A stretch of 64,000 bases of DNA from Pegea sp. RAD2-039 (taxonomy: Eukaryota; Chordata; Thaliacea; Salpida; Salpidae): the NCBI GenBank assembly GCA_034620365.1, contig JAQGEQ010000179.1, positions 1,096,665 to 1,160,664 of the forward strand, given 5' to 3'. The translations under genes were made by a program, and so were the position numbers. The notes beneath the pieces are model-generated. The model saw only the letters and a program-made list of their open reading frames with translations. It was not told where the DNA came from and did no database searches. This document shows, piece after piece, positions 48,560-60,182 of this stretch. Within the stretch, counting starts at the first letter, position 1. The number at the start of each line of letters is the position of its first letter.

Positions 48560-48877
48560 TTAATGTTTTTTCAAAAGTTTTTTTAATTCTCCAGATTTAA
48601 AAAGTTTTTGAAGATCAGAACCTCCACCAACACAGACTTGATTTATATAAACAAAAGGAACTGTAGAAAAGTTGTTTAATTTTGTCAATTCTTTTTGAAT
48701 TTCAGCTCCATTATCACAATAATCTAATTCCATGATAGCAGCATCTTTTACTTCACTTTTAGTCAGAATATCTTTGGCCAATTTACAAAAGGGACAAACA
48801 GATTTTGAAAAAATCACAATTTTGTTTTTATTAATAAAACTTTTAACAAGATTACTGACAGACATTTTATAAACCAA
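48560..48877 (-). CDS. Dithiol glutaredoxin
   Basis: Glutathione-dependent thiol-disulfide oxidoreductase, single exon, 105 aa from MVYKMSV or 101 aa from the inner Met at 48865. Active site KSVCPFCKLAK (CPFC, where vertebrate GLRX has CPYC), TVPFVYINQ with the cis-proline, and VGGGSDL for glutathione binding. No clear mitochondrial presequence, so the closest match is cytosolic GLRX. It lies 167 bp upstream of the TANGO6 start on the same strand. Poly(A) signals are not clear in the gap, so a shared transcript is possible. Confidence 0.93.
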   Translation of the reverse strand: MVYKMSVSNLVKSFINKNKIVIFSKSVCPFCKLAKDILTKSEVKDAAIMELDYCDNGAEIQKELTKLNNFSTVPFVYINQVCVGGGSDLQKLFKSGELKKLLKKH

Positions 48878-48889
48878 TAATAGTAAAAA

Positions 48890-51380
48890 ATAAGAAGTTT
48901 TTCTTTAAGTTTGAAAACCTTGAAACAATTTTTAAATTATTATTAGAAAATTATTTAAGAAAAAGTTATTTAAATTATAAAATCAACTAGATACATTTTT
49001 TTAGAACTTAGTAAAAAATTAAATTAAAAAAAGACACACAAATAAGAAATAGGTAGCCTAAGAAATTAAAACAAAAAATAGTCTCACATTTAAAATATGG
49101 ATATTGTAAAAAATGTTTTAATAAACGAAACCTATAGTTAAAAATTACAAGGAAAACTAGATTGTACATTTCAGTAAATTCCCAATTACAAAACAATAAA
49201 AACAAAATATATTTCGGTCTAGTTTTGTTTAAACATCATTGACTTAAGAAGACAAAAATGAACAAAATAATTCTAAATATTGTATTTATACATACATTTC
49301 TAAATAGCAACAAATTCTAAAGAATAATTACTGAACATTTAATTAAATTTTCTTGAAACACTCAAACTTCAATTAAAAAATAAACTGGATAATTATCAAT
49401 TTCTATGTCAGATTCATTCAAATAGCTTACATCAATAAATTTCTGATTATAAATAGTTGATAGTTTTCATTATTTATTTTAAACTTATCTAGAATTTTTT
49501 ATCTAAAGATATGAACAAATAGTTGAATATATTATCTGTTATTCCAGATCATGGGGACCGTGTCGTCAAGCATCGGATCTAAGTGGCTGTTCCGCGTTTT
49601 TCATATAAATCAAAGCCCATGCACAGCAAAGAAATATGGATTTCAAGTTCTTTTCATTTACTGCTTCAGCCTACGAAGCTAGGGCAACATTTTTGATATC
49701 GAAATAGAAATAAATTCAAAATAATTTGACAGGAAAACAACAAAGATGACAATTTCATAGCTTCTTATTTGATGTGTGTAAGCAAGTTGTTAGAATTTTT
49801 GAGATGGTTTATAAGTTAGGATTACCTCATCATAAAGTTTTAGGAGTATTAGACTTTTCTTGAGGCTACTATTGGTTGTGAGTTTTCGTTTTACAATATT
49901 TCTATACTATTATAAATGTTTGTTTAAGTGTTTGAATTGGTATATTTAATACTTTTTAAAAGTTATTAAAACTTATTTAGTGATTTTCTGCTGTTGTCAG
50001 GATTTTTTTTATAAGGTTTTGAAATAAATTCTCAGTAGACTTTTGGGAAACTTATGGGAAGTGGACCTTTTGTACAAATTTTCCTTAAAGTCACATTTTG
50101 CTAGAGTTGAAAAGAACTGTTAAAACATCTTGCAGGAATTCTAATAAGTTTGGTAGTCTGAGAATAAACTAAGTTTTACTCATTATAAAGCTTAAAATTA
50201 GCCTTTTAAGATTTCATTGAAGCATAAAATTACTTTTTTTATAAAAAAGTTTTTATACTGGTCTGTGAATTTTTATCAGCCGTTATTTTGCGTTTATCCT
50301 GGAATTACTAAACTACATTAACATTTTGTTTTTAAGTTCGATTGCTTATTATGAGTATTAACAAGGTTTTAATATACAACATAGTTGTCTCCATTACCAC
50401 ATTGGCCCATAAATTTAGTACGCTTTTTAGTATGAAAAGGCCTAAAGACTTTTGTTTAGTAATAAACTTTATTCTTGTTGTTCTACGGTAGTCATTTCTT
50501 TTACCAAAAGAGGTTGATAAATAATATACAATTAAATGTGGTGATTATTTAAAAAAAAATTTGTAAACTTATATTAAAAAATGTTGTTTACTATTATTAA
50601 AATTAAATTTTATAAACCCTAAAGGCTTTTAAAATTAAATTTTAGAAACCCTAAAGATTTTGCTATTCCATTTCACTGTGTCTTGCTTGTATATTTTCTC
50701 CGCGTTTCACTGTGTTTTGCTTTGTTTTTTTACAACCTCATTTAGATTATAACCCGCATAACCGTTCTCGGCCGAAGCTGTCTTTTATTATTATTATTTT
50801 ATAGGTCATTTTGTATTTGAGGCATTTTGACTTAGGTTGAAAGAACTGAAAATCTACGATATTTGTAGGTAGAATCATTTGAATTAATTGAAATGAAATA
50901 CTTGAATTTTGTAATAAAATGATAACTTTTGTAGAAAGCTGTTATTGGCATTATGCATTTTTTTATTTTTGGTCAGAATTTTTAAAGAAGTTAACAATTT
51001 TAAAAGAGTTGACTAAGATTTTCTTTAGAAATGAAGTTAGTTTATTTTTAGAAATATATAAAAAAAATTTACCAAAGTTCTTAATTTTTGCTTTTTCATT
51101 TTTTATAATTTTAACTTTTTATACACTAAAAATTTGTATACCTATTTTCTAAAATTTATTTTCAATTTTATTCAATTAAAAAAGTTTAATATAAAAATAT
51201 ATCAAATATAATACTAAAATTTATAGTATAATTAGATTTAAGTTATTATATAAGTTTGACATCATTAAATCATAAGTTTTATAATTTGTTTTCTGTTTAT
51301 AAAATGTTTTAAATAAAGTTCTTAAATCATTTACAAATTCTTTCAACTAGAAATTAAACACAAAATTAATTAATTTCATT
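48890..51380. other. Intergenic DNA with small GC-richer islands
   Basis: 49545-49700 (CATGGGGACCGTGTCGTC and following) and 50680-50790 (TTTCACTGTG repeats, TTCTCGGCCGAAGCTGTC) are richer in G+C than their surroundings and may be transposon scraps. 50595-50660 has a short imperfect direct repeat (AAATTAAATTTTA...AACCCTAAAG). No gene supported. Confidence 0.5.
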
Positions 51381-51425
51381 ATTTTTCAGAGTTTAAATTT
51401 TAAAGTTGATTTAATTAAAATCAGA

Positions 51426-53056
51426 ATGGATAAGGATCACATTGATTATGAAAGATCGGAAAGATCAGTTTTTGGTAAACTTAAATCTTTGATCTTTTAA
51501 CTTTAAATAAATTATTTTCTTTTAGTTGGAAATATTCCCTATGAAGCGACTGAAGATCAATTAAAAGATATTTTTAATGAAGTTGGTTCAGTTGTTAGTT
51601 TCAGGTGAAAATTATTAAACAAATTTACAGAAAATTTTTAATAAGGATTTGTTAAGACTCGTTTTTGATCGTGAATCCGGGAAACCTAAAGGATACGGAT
51701 TTGCAGAATATCAAGATCAGGAAACTGCAATGAGTGCCATGCGAAATTTGAATGGAAGAGAGCTTCATGGAAGGCCTTTAAGAGTTGATAACGCTACAAG
51801 TGAAAAGAATCGAAGCACTTTTACGGTAAGATATGTAAGATCTAAAGATCAAAAAAATAATTCTGATGTTTTAGGAAGAATCGTCAACCTTTAAAATCAG
51901 TTCAGGGCCTCCAATAGAATCAGATTATGGGGAGCCTTGTAATCCCGATGATGCTCCTGAAGCTATTAGTAAAGCAGTAGCGAGTCTTCCTCCAGAGCAG
52001 ATGTATGAGTTAATGAGCAAAATGAAGGTAATTCTTCAAAATCTTCATGATTTTCTGTGTGATTTTTTGTTTTTTTAGCAATGTATTCAAAATAACCCAG
52101 TTGAAGCTCGGACGATTTTGTTACAAAATCCACAATTGGCATTTGCACTTTTACAAGCTCAAGTAGTGATGAGGATCGTCGATCCTGCGATTGCCATGGT
52201 AACTGGCAACCATGTATTCATATAATTGTGAAATCATATTGCTATGTAGAAAATGATTCATCGAAAATATTCAAATCCGTCTACAACAACCTCTAATGCC
52301 GAGAAATTGACTCCTGAACTAGTGAAAGTAAAGACTACAAATTCGGATTTATCGCGATTTAAGACATTTTTTTTTCATTTTAAGGACATCAAACCTACGG
52401 TAAACTTTGATAATCTGCCAATGAGACCTCCAGTTGAATCTATGGATACAGGGGCATCTCCTAATAGGTTCAAAACTTTCAAAAGATTTTCAAATATTTT
52501 AAAGTTATATTTTTCAACAGAAGCAATTTTGTTCCTCCTTCGCTTAGAGGCGATATTGGGATTGGAACTCCTCTTGTTGGAGTTGAAGGGCCTTCACGAA
52601 GTCATTTTGAACCTCATCGAAATGATGCGGGTCGCTCTTCAAGTCCTGAACGCTTTGCCCGAGCTGCAGTCGTCGATTTCAACCCGCGAATCAATCGTTC
52701 AGATCAAAGACCAACTGACCCTCGATCTGCTGTGACGTCACGACCGCGAGACATGCCAGCGATAAATCGATTTCCAGGGCAAGAAGCTACTATTCCCCAA
52801 GACCCTCGAAGAGCTGCTAATTCTCTTCAAAACGTTCCTCAAATTATCCCCAAACCTCAACAAGGAGTTGAAGAGGATGAAGAAAAAGTAACAATCAGTT
52901 TTTAAGATATAAAAAGTTATTTTTTTTTATGAAATTTGTTTTCAGGCGAATCTAATTATGCAAGTTCTTCAATTGACTCCGGAGCAGATTCAACTTCTTC
53001 CTGAAGATCAACGCAACAATATTGTGGCTCTAAAAAGTCAGTTTGGACTCAATTGA
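51426..53056 (+). CDS. CSTF2: Cleavage stimulation factor 64-kDa subunit
   Basis: Binds GU-rich elements downstream of poly(A) sites during mRNA 3'-end formation. Exons 51426-51474, 51526-51604, 51657-51825, 51875-52027, 52079-52198, 52250-52327, 52385-52467, 52521-52887, 52946-53056; 402 aa. N-terminal RRM with RNP2 [11 protein letters not shown] and RNP1 KGYGFAEY; hinge ([34 protein letters not shown]) that binds CSTF3/symplekin; Pro/Arg-rich middle; C-terminal three-helix domain [18 protein letters not shown]. The MEARA repeats of vertebrates are absent. One exonic palindrome encodes AVTSRP. TTTTTCAG ends at 51389, 36 nt before the ATG. Poly(A) signal at 53111-53116. Confidence 0.96.
52191..52203. 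promoter_or_regulatory. X-box-like palindrome spanning a CSTF2 donor
   Basis: TTGCCATGGTAAC contains the exon 5/intron 5 junction (CCATG|GTAAC) and is followed by TGGCAACC. Here the palindrome itself forms the splice donor. Confidence 0.4.
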
Positions 53057-53296
53057 TCTTTTAAAATATTTGATTGTTTATTCAGATGTTTAGTTTTCGT
53101 GTTTTTTATCAATAAAATTTGTTCGTTCTGTAAGTTACTTATTTGAAGGTTACTAAAATTAATTTGATTTGTCAAAAGAAGTTTTGAATTTTAGTTCAAA
53201 CAAGTTTGTAATAAATGTAAATTTTACAAATTTCTTACTGCTTCTAGCAACTCAACAAATAAAAAGTCGAAAGTAACAGAAATAATTTTATTAAAT

Positions 53297-54151
53297 TTAT
53301 TCATTAAACTTCTTCTTAAAAACTCGTTCAAGATATCTGTTCTCAATAAATCGATTTTTCTGTTTGTTTAAAGTGTTTACAGCACTAACTTTGATGCCGA
53401 GTTCTCCATCTGTATATCAAATTGATTAGAAATCAGATCATTTGATGATCAACTTACATTTGATGTTATAAGCGTTGTTAGCAGACTCGAAAAGTTCAAT
53501 GACATCACCACATTGTTGATCAAAAGTCAAAGTGTACTGATTTCGACAACGTTGTAAACGAGCTTGTAAGATCTTCAGGATCTCTTCATCAACTCTTCTG
53601 TCAGAAATTAGAAAGAAAAGAATTTTAATAAAAGATCAAAACATAAGATTAAAAAGAATGATCCAAAAATTCGAAGTAATTTGAGAGCTTTCAAAAAAAG
53701 GAAAATTGAAACCTGTCTCTATTAAACTGTTCTTCAGCCTCAAAGATACAGATAGGATCAGAAACTTCACATTCCCAAATCTCTTTAACTCGTCGAAACT
53801 TTTCATGATAAAATCTTCGAGGTTGTTCTACTCTGATTGCATCAAACAAACCTCAAAAAAGAATAAATCATTATCGAATTGAAGTTGTTGCTTTAAACTT
53901 ACTATGTAGGATACTTGCTGGTTTATGAAAGACATAATGAACAGCAGAAGACATCAAATAAATTGGTTTCAAAAAACTTTTTTGCTCTAGTTGTAATATA
54001 GAAGTGATTTCATTTCCGTATTTTGTCACATGTTTTGTTACTGGATCTTCAATGGGTCCAACAACACCAGGTCTAAAAATACAATTTAATTTTTTTTTCT
54101 TTTTTCAATGATTTAATTAACTTACATGTCTGGCAAATCGTCCATTGTCAT
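53297..54151 (-). CDS. NDUFB10: NADH dehydrogenase (complex I) subunit B10 / PDSW
   Basis: Accessory subunit of mitochondrial complex I on the intermembrane-space side. Exons 54151-54126, 54072-53903, 53851-53713, 53597-53458, 53409-53297; 195 aa. Recognised by the layout DPVTKHVTKYGNEITS, a middle FYHEKFRRVKEIWECEV then DPICIFEAEEQFNRDR (human: [24 protein letters not shown]), and RVDEEILKILQARLQRCR followed by a charged helix. Cys pairs are conserved. It converges with CSTF2: stop codons are about 240 bp apart. A TTTCAG acceptor lies 24 nt before the ATG. Poly(A)-type signals follow the stop directly (AATAAA overlaps it). Confidence 0.93.
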
Positions 54152-54189
54152 TTAGTTTATTATTATTCTAAATTTCTGAAAAAGTTTAA

Positions 54190-54940
54190 ATTTTTGAAAT
54201 AAATCAGTTTAAAAATCAATTAAGCTAAAATGTTGTTCAGGTTGTTTCTAAAACTTTATTTATAAAAAGCTTTGATATTTACAGAATTTATTCATAAAAG
54301 TACAAATCTAATTATTTACAAAATAGTTATTTTATATATATTATTTTTTATAACAAACTTTCAAAAACATTAACTTAAAAGCAAGTTTACAAAATTATTA
54401 TAGTTGTATATATATAGATTTTATAATCTTTAATAAAGAATAATATTATCAATAAGTTACATATATAATTATATGAATGTAAAACTTATATTAAGATTAT
54501 AAAATTAATAAAATATTAAGAGTTGCAAAGTTCAAGCAAGGAAATAATAAAAGTTTTATAATCATATCAATAATAAGTAGATCTCTAATTAGTTTATGAT
54601 AGTAAAACTTTTAGAAAAATTTACATCTAAATATATACCAGTTTAAGTTTAATATTTTGATGCAGTTGTAATCAACAATATTTTTTATATAAATAAAAAT
54701 ATAATTCAAAGATAAAATTAAAAGTTACAAATCATGAATTTAAACTATAAAAAATATCTAAATGAAATTAGGAAAGATAGAATATAAAATATTTGCACTA
54801 AAACAGGAAAACACTTCAAACTCATATTTAAAATGAGTTTTTCTAGAAATTACTAAATTTGATAATAACGTTATAAGGACAAATTAGTTTGTCATTAAAG
54901 TTGTAAAGCTAAAACGGCTGAAAACATAATTGACAAATGT
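54190..54940. other. AT-rich intergenic DNA
   Basis: Nothing recognisable. Confidence 0.5.
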
Positions 54941-54954
54941 ACAAAAATACTTTA

Positions 54955-55010
54955 TCAATGTATTCAACGCGTGGATACGAGTTATAAGTTCAACAGCTTT
55001 TATAGCAAAA
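54955..55010 (+). repeat. Short repeat shared with 57308-57350
   Basis: TATTCAACGCGTGGAT followed by GAGTTATAAGTTCAACA resembles ATTCAATGCGTGGAT followed by GAGCTACAATTTCAACA in nostrin-like intron 1. The 57.3-kb copy continues GC-richer to about 57505. Possible transposon fragment of unknown class. Confidence 0.5.
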
Positions 55011-55199
55011 AAAAAATGTTATGAGCCATAAGAAAATTGAAAGGAAATATCACATTTTAAGATTAATACAGAGGGAATATAAACATGGTAGAGGCATAGA
55101 TAAAAATAAATTATGAATTAAAAATAGAAGAATAAAGTGAGACAACTGTATTGTATACTTTTTGTTATGAAATCTACCTAAATCTTGCTTTTTAACAAA

Positions 55200-55645
55200 A
55201 TTTTAAAAGATGTAATAAATTTTATGTAGTGATGGAATCGGGAATTTGGTTGGTAAAAAGCTTTAACAATATCCCAATATTTGTTGTTTTACAAGATTTG
55301 AAAATTTAGTATGAAACTAATGAACCAACTCTGAACAAATAATTTTGTTTAAAGGTGTTTAATCACCGGACATTAGTAAGTTTTAGTGTTGTCTAAATAT
55401 TAACCAGTTGATGTTTAGTTAAAGCTTCAAGGTTTATTTATTGGCAAGTAAAAACATATGTCGGTGGCGAGTTTGAGTTGTCTCGATTGAAGCCATAGGT
55501 TAGGGGCTTCCAAAGAAGGTTGCACTAAATTTAGTACTAAAGCGTTTGCTATCGTTGGCAAAAAACATTACATTTCCAGAACTATTTATTGGTATATCTC
55601 TGTCTGTTATGTCATCGATATAAATCTTGAAAAGAAGAGGTCTTT
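55200..55645 (-). mobile_element. Decayed CR1/Jockey-like LINE fragment
   Basis: Shares GTAGTGATGGAATCGGG and the segment around TCGGTGGCGAG/TTTGAGTTGTCTCGA with the 29.1-29.9 kb minus-strand copy. Shorter and more decayed. Confidence 0.75.
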
Positions 55646-55649
55646 GATA

Positions 55650-57050
55650 AGTTCTCATTAGTTTTTGAATAATAAAAAAATAGTTCTATAAGTATTTTTT
55701 AAGTCGTACAAGAAAATTGTCAAACAGGAAAATCAATATAAAATTAATTAATTAGAAGTTTGCAAAAGAAAACTTGTTTTACTTTCTAATGGTGCGATTG
55801 GTAATAAGGTTCCTTAGGAGAATGCGAGAATTGGCATCAATGCCTTGAAAAAATTCAAGAAAGTTTTAAGAATTGTTATTAAATTTACGTTACTTAAATT
55901 TGTATTAATGCAAATTCGTTATTATTAATTGTTTTGAAAGTTTTGATAGATGTATTAATGAAATGAAATTAGCTGACTTGTTTTCAAAAACAAAGAAAAT
56001 ATCTTCATTTTATTTTAGTAATTATTGTTTTTTTTTGCTCTGTAAATTTTTGTTAGCGAATTTTTCCCATCTTCACAAGAAGTTAACAACATTTTTAGAG
56101 GTTGTAAAACTAAAGAATTATTTTTAAATTGAGTTTCAAACTTCATTTTGTAAACGGACTTTTAAAGGACTTTATTTTCCTAAAAACTACCATCGAAATA
56201 TTTTTTTCTTAACTCGACCCGACATTATCACTTTAAAGAATTGGCGTTAGCTTATATTTAAAATGTGAATTTAAACCTATTATCAAATTATCTCTTTTTT
56301 TGAAATTATTTATAAACAGTTTTCAGTTTAACTTTTCTTTTTAGATAATATTATTTAATTATAACTAATAGCAGTTTTTAGAAACATTTAAGTTTAGTTG
56401 AGTCAAAGTATTCGAAACAACATTTGCTTAGCACTTGAAGGTAAATCTTTCTCTATGTTATCACATTTCCTAATATGTATCAGGCCCCTTCGGTAAAAGG
56501 ATATTTTAGTCAAAGAAAATTTTTTGTTGTAAAAAAGATTTGTTTGTAAATTTCAATAAATTTGAAATCACTTTTATATACTTATGTTATTATATCTATT
56601 TAAAAGTACTGTTTATAAATATTGAAGTATTATTTACTTTTATGGTTTTTTTATTTTACTTTTTTATAACAAGTTTAGAAAATTAAAATACCAATCAATG
56701 AAAAAAGAAAGAAATTTTAAAAAGATATTTATGATTTACACTTGAAAGTTTAGTTTTTAAATAAAATTAATATTATCAGTTTTTTCTCATTTTTGAATTT
56801 ATTTAAAGCAATTATTTAAATTAGTTTCTTTCTATCTATTCTGATTAATTTTTAATCACAAAATTAATTTTTTCCGGAACTTTTTATTTATTTCTTTAAT
56901 GCAGTTGTTATTGGTGTTAATATTTTGTAATTGAAGTTTATGAAATAATTAAAACTTAATTTTTCAACTTTTAAATTGTTTGTGATTTTAAAAGTTCTTA
57001 TATTTTAGAAATTGATTTAATCTTAAGATTTTTAAGAACATTTTTGATGA
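55650..57050. other. AT-rich intergenic DNA
   Basis: Upstream of the nostrin-like gene. No palindromes and no gene seen. Confidence 0.5.
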
Positions 57051-57066
57051 AAATAAGAAACTTCAA

Positions 57067-60000
57067 ATGACACATTTTCGACAAACTTTTATGGTAAGTT
57101 TTCTGTTTAATTTCTTTTCATATATTTTTAACTTTGTCTTGTTTAACTAAAAGCTTTGTTGTTTTAAGCTTTAGATATAATTGTAAGAGGGTTTGTAGAA
57201 ACTTGGAATAACAATTTGTTTTTATTTTAAACTTTATTTTCTTCTATTTATATTTAAGAAATGAAAAAGTTTTCTCTATATTATTTAATTCAAAATTCTT
57301 TTATTCATTCAATGCGTGGATGAGAGCTACAATTTCAACAATTCTTATAGTGAACATGGTGAACTAGATGTATTTACAAGGATTATGCAATATTTTGCAC
57401 GAACACTTAACTGCAATGTAGTGCACAGAGCTTCCAACTTTATATCTTCTATCATCTCAAACCTTCTTGCAGTTGGATTACAGACACACGCCATAACGCC
57501 CAGCTTTTAAATCTAAACATTATCAATTTTTAGATTTGTTGAATTCTTTGAATATTTTTTTGTTATTTTTATTAATTAATAATTTTAATTTGTTTATAGG
57601 GAGTTAATGGGTTCGAAGATCTGAAGAGATATACAAGAGCAGGAACAGATTTTGGTAGAGAAATTGTTTCAGTTCTTAATGAAAGGTTTATCTGATCTTC
57701 TGTTGTTCATCTTTGAAAACTCATTATTTAATTTTCATCTTTTCAGGATTCAGTTAGAACAGATGTACTCCAAAAGTCTTCGACGACTTGGACAAAGAAT
57801 ATCAAAAGCTTCTTGTTTAATCGTTCCTTCACCTTTGAGTAATGCTTGGAACTCAGTTGGCCTTGAGATGGAAAAAGAAGCTGACATTCACAAGTAATTT
57901 CTATCTTCATTATTTTGATCTTAATCTTTGTATTTATAGAGAATTTGGAACAGATCTTCTTGAAAAATGTATCAAACCTCTTTCAATCATCACTGAATCT
58001 CAGTTAAGATCTCGCCGAAATGTAAGTTGAAATCAAAACTCCTTAATCACACAAATCAATTCATCTTTAATCTTTTTTGTCAAGTTTTAAACTGCTTTTC
58101 CCAGAGTTTTTCCAATTATACTGACTTTCAAACCCAACTTGTGCCAAATATCTTCCCATCTCTTCTTTTGAAGATTGAAATATCACTTTATCTTATAATT
58201 ATTCTGATTTTCAAACTCCCTAACAGTTTGTCTCAAGCTTGCGTCAGTTTATTTTAATATATTCATTTCAGGCAGAACAAAGAGTAGAATTGAGCTATAA
58301 AGCTTGGACAGATAAATACACAGATCACATTAAATTGAAAAAAAGGTTGCATGTTCAAAGAAGAGAGAACGAGTCTTTAATTGATCAAATAGATGGTCCA
58401 CGAGTAAAAAATGATAAAGAGCAACAAAAGGTTTGTTTGACAAAAAAAATTACGACAAGTCAACAATACGTCGTCATGGTTGAATGACCATCAATCAGTT
58501 TGCTAAATTGCTCAATGAGGAAATATTACAATTTTGATTTCTTCCCTTAACAGCTAATCAACAAGCAGCAAAAAACTGAAGAGTCAGTTCATAAAACTGA
58601 TGTTGAATATTACAACTCATTATTAATGTTAGAAAAGTCGAGACAAGAATGGGAATACAGCAGCTTTCAATGTTGTGATACAATTGAGGTATCTTTCAAC
58701 TAGTTACTTTATCTACTAATGTTTGTTAATCTAGAGTATGGAAGATGATCGGTATCGCGAAATATGTCACGTCATACGTCGATACTCTGACGTCATGTAC
58801 GACTTGCCGTCGAAAATAAAATCGGTTTGTAACCTAGTAACCGATATTATGACGTTATAAGGAAGTGTGTGTAGTGTTGTCGACGAATTGATGATAGTGT
58901 TGACAACTTGTCATCTTCAAAAGAAATTTCGGTTGTGGCCGAGAAGTTTCGCGGATCAGACTACTTGTCTGAACAACTACTCTGCGATTATTATGTTAGT
59001 TTTAATAACAAAAAGATTAAGAAAGTTTTGGTTTAATTAAAAGACATTCAGCAAGAAAATTTCAATTTTCCGATGAATGTTGGAAGAAGAAAGAAATCTT
59101 TACAGAAGCTTCTCGAAAGATTCATCAATGATTATCAAAAAGAAAATTGTCATCGCGATGGATTAAAGCGAATTGAAGACGCTTCAATTAAATCTGATGT
59201 TGATATTAGCAGTCGGATTTTGCAAGTGAATAATTTGTCTTTTTTAAGTGCAAAATGGAAAAAGAACATTTTGTTGCAGTCGACTTCAATGTTAAACTTC
59301 CTTGATGTCATCCGTTTTAAGCTAAATCGAACTCTCGCTACAATTGAAGGCTCTTCATCTAAACCAAGTCACGTTTTTGAAAAATGTATCGAAGAAACTA
59401 CAGATCGTCAGGTTGCTTAGCAACCAAGTACTTGGTGACCACTTAGCAACCGTTTATTTGAAGGGAATCAAATTTTCTACGCTCAAGACACGGCCTGGTG
59501 ATGACATAGAGAAAATAAAAGAGAAAGTTCGTCGTCGTTCCAAAGGTGAATACACGACTTCATAACTAGCCACATCTATTTAATGACGTCATCGTCCGTT
59601 TAATGAATCGATCGTCAGATTAATGACGTCATCATCAATTTACTGAAGTAATCATTTTCTTTTAGGAGCATCTAGAAATAGATCTTCTTCAGCTGAAAGT
59701 CAAAAATCTTCAAAAGTTTCTCAAAATTCAAGTTTGCTCTTCTCTTCCTTTTAACCACATTAATATTTCTCATCTGCATTTTAAGGCTTCTATGACGACA
59801 AAGTCGCTTCTACGTCTTCACGTTCTAGGCCTCTGTCATCTGTGCTTCCTTCTATGACATCATCCGTTGCTTCTGAAGCTCCTCCAAGCTATGATGCAAT
59901 CAGTGAGAGATTACGTCATCACTTTGTCATCTGTTTGACGTCACTTGTGCAGATGATGAAGTCACAGTTGATGAGGCAGTATTGTGTCAGTGTGTAGCAC

Positions 60001-60182
60001 TTTACAATTATGAGGCGAAACGTGCAGATGAGATGACGATTTATGTTGATGACGTCATTCAAGTTTTTGAGAAAGGTGAAGATCAGTGGTGGCGTGGTCG
60101 GCTGCTAGATGACGTCACAGAAGCGCGTGTCACTTCTGGATTGTTTCCTGCCAATTACGTTGAAATACTCAACACCATCTGA
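57067..60182 (+). CDS. Nostrin-like F-BAR/SH3 protein
   Basis: Membrane-curving endocytic adaptor. Exons 57067-57093, 57600-57685, 57747-57893, 57940-58021, 58272-58430, 58554-58688, 58735-58824, 58875-58998, 59044-59411, 59464-59545, 59666-59731, 59786-59902, 59953-60182; 570 aa (human nostrin about 506). The F-BAR starts with FEDLKRYTRAGTDFGREI and LEQMYSKSLRRLGQRISKA and runs as charged helices to about residue 270. A middle helical part may be HR1/REM-like. A Ser-rich linker leads to an SH3: ALYNYEAKRADEMTIY...WWRGRL...SGLFPANYVEIL. The distal part of the SH3 has extra residues (LLDDVTEARVT) encoded by a palindrome. Exon 8 end at 58998 was chosen because it keeps the phase. CIP4/FNBP1-type proteins are the alternative. 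Poly(A) signal at 60398-60403. Confidence 0.88.
59412..59463 (+). other. 52-bp intron made largely of X-box-like inverted repeats
   Basis: GTTGCTTAGCAACC at the donor, AAGTACTT in the middle, and CTTAGCAACC near the acceptor. The donor GT is the first two bases of the palindrome. It can fold on itself. Confidence 0.6.

Noticed and set aside
52253-52735. 160-codon open frame through the CSTF2 middle region
   Set aside because: It crosses two introns and leaves the CSTF2 frame; the spliced model gives a complete 402-aa CSTF2.
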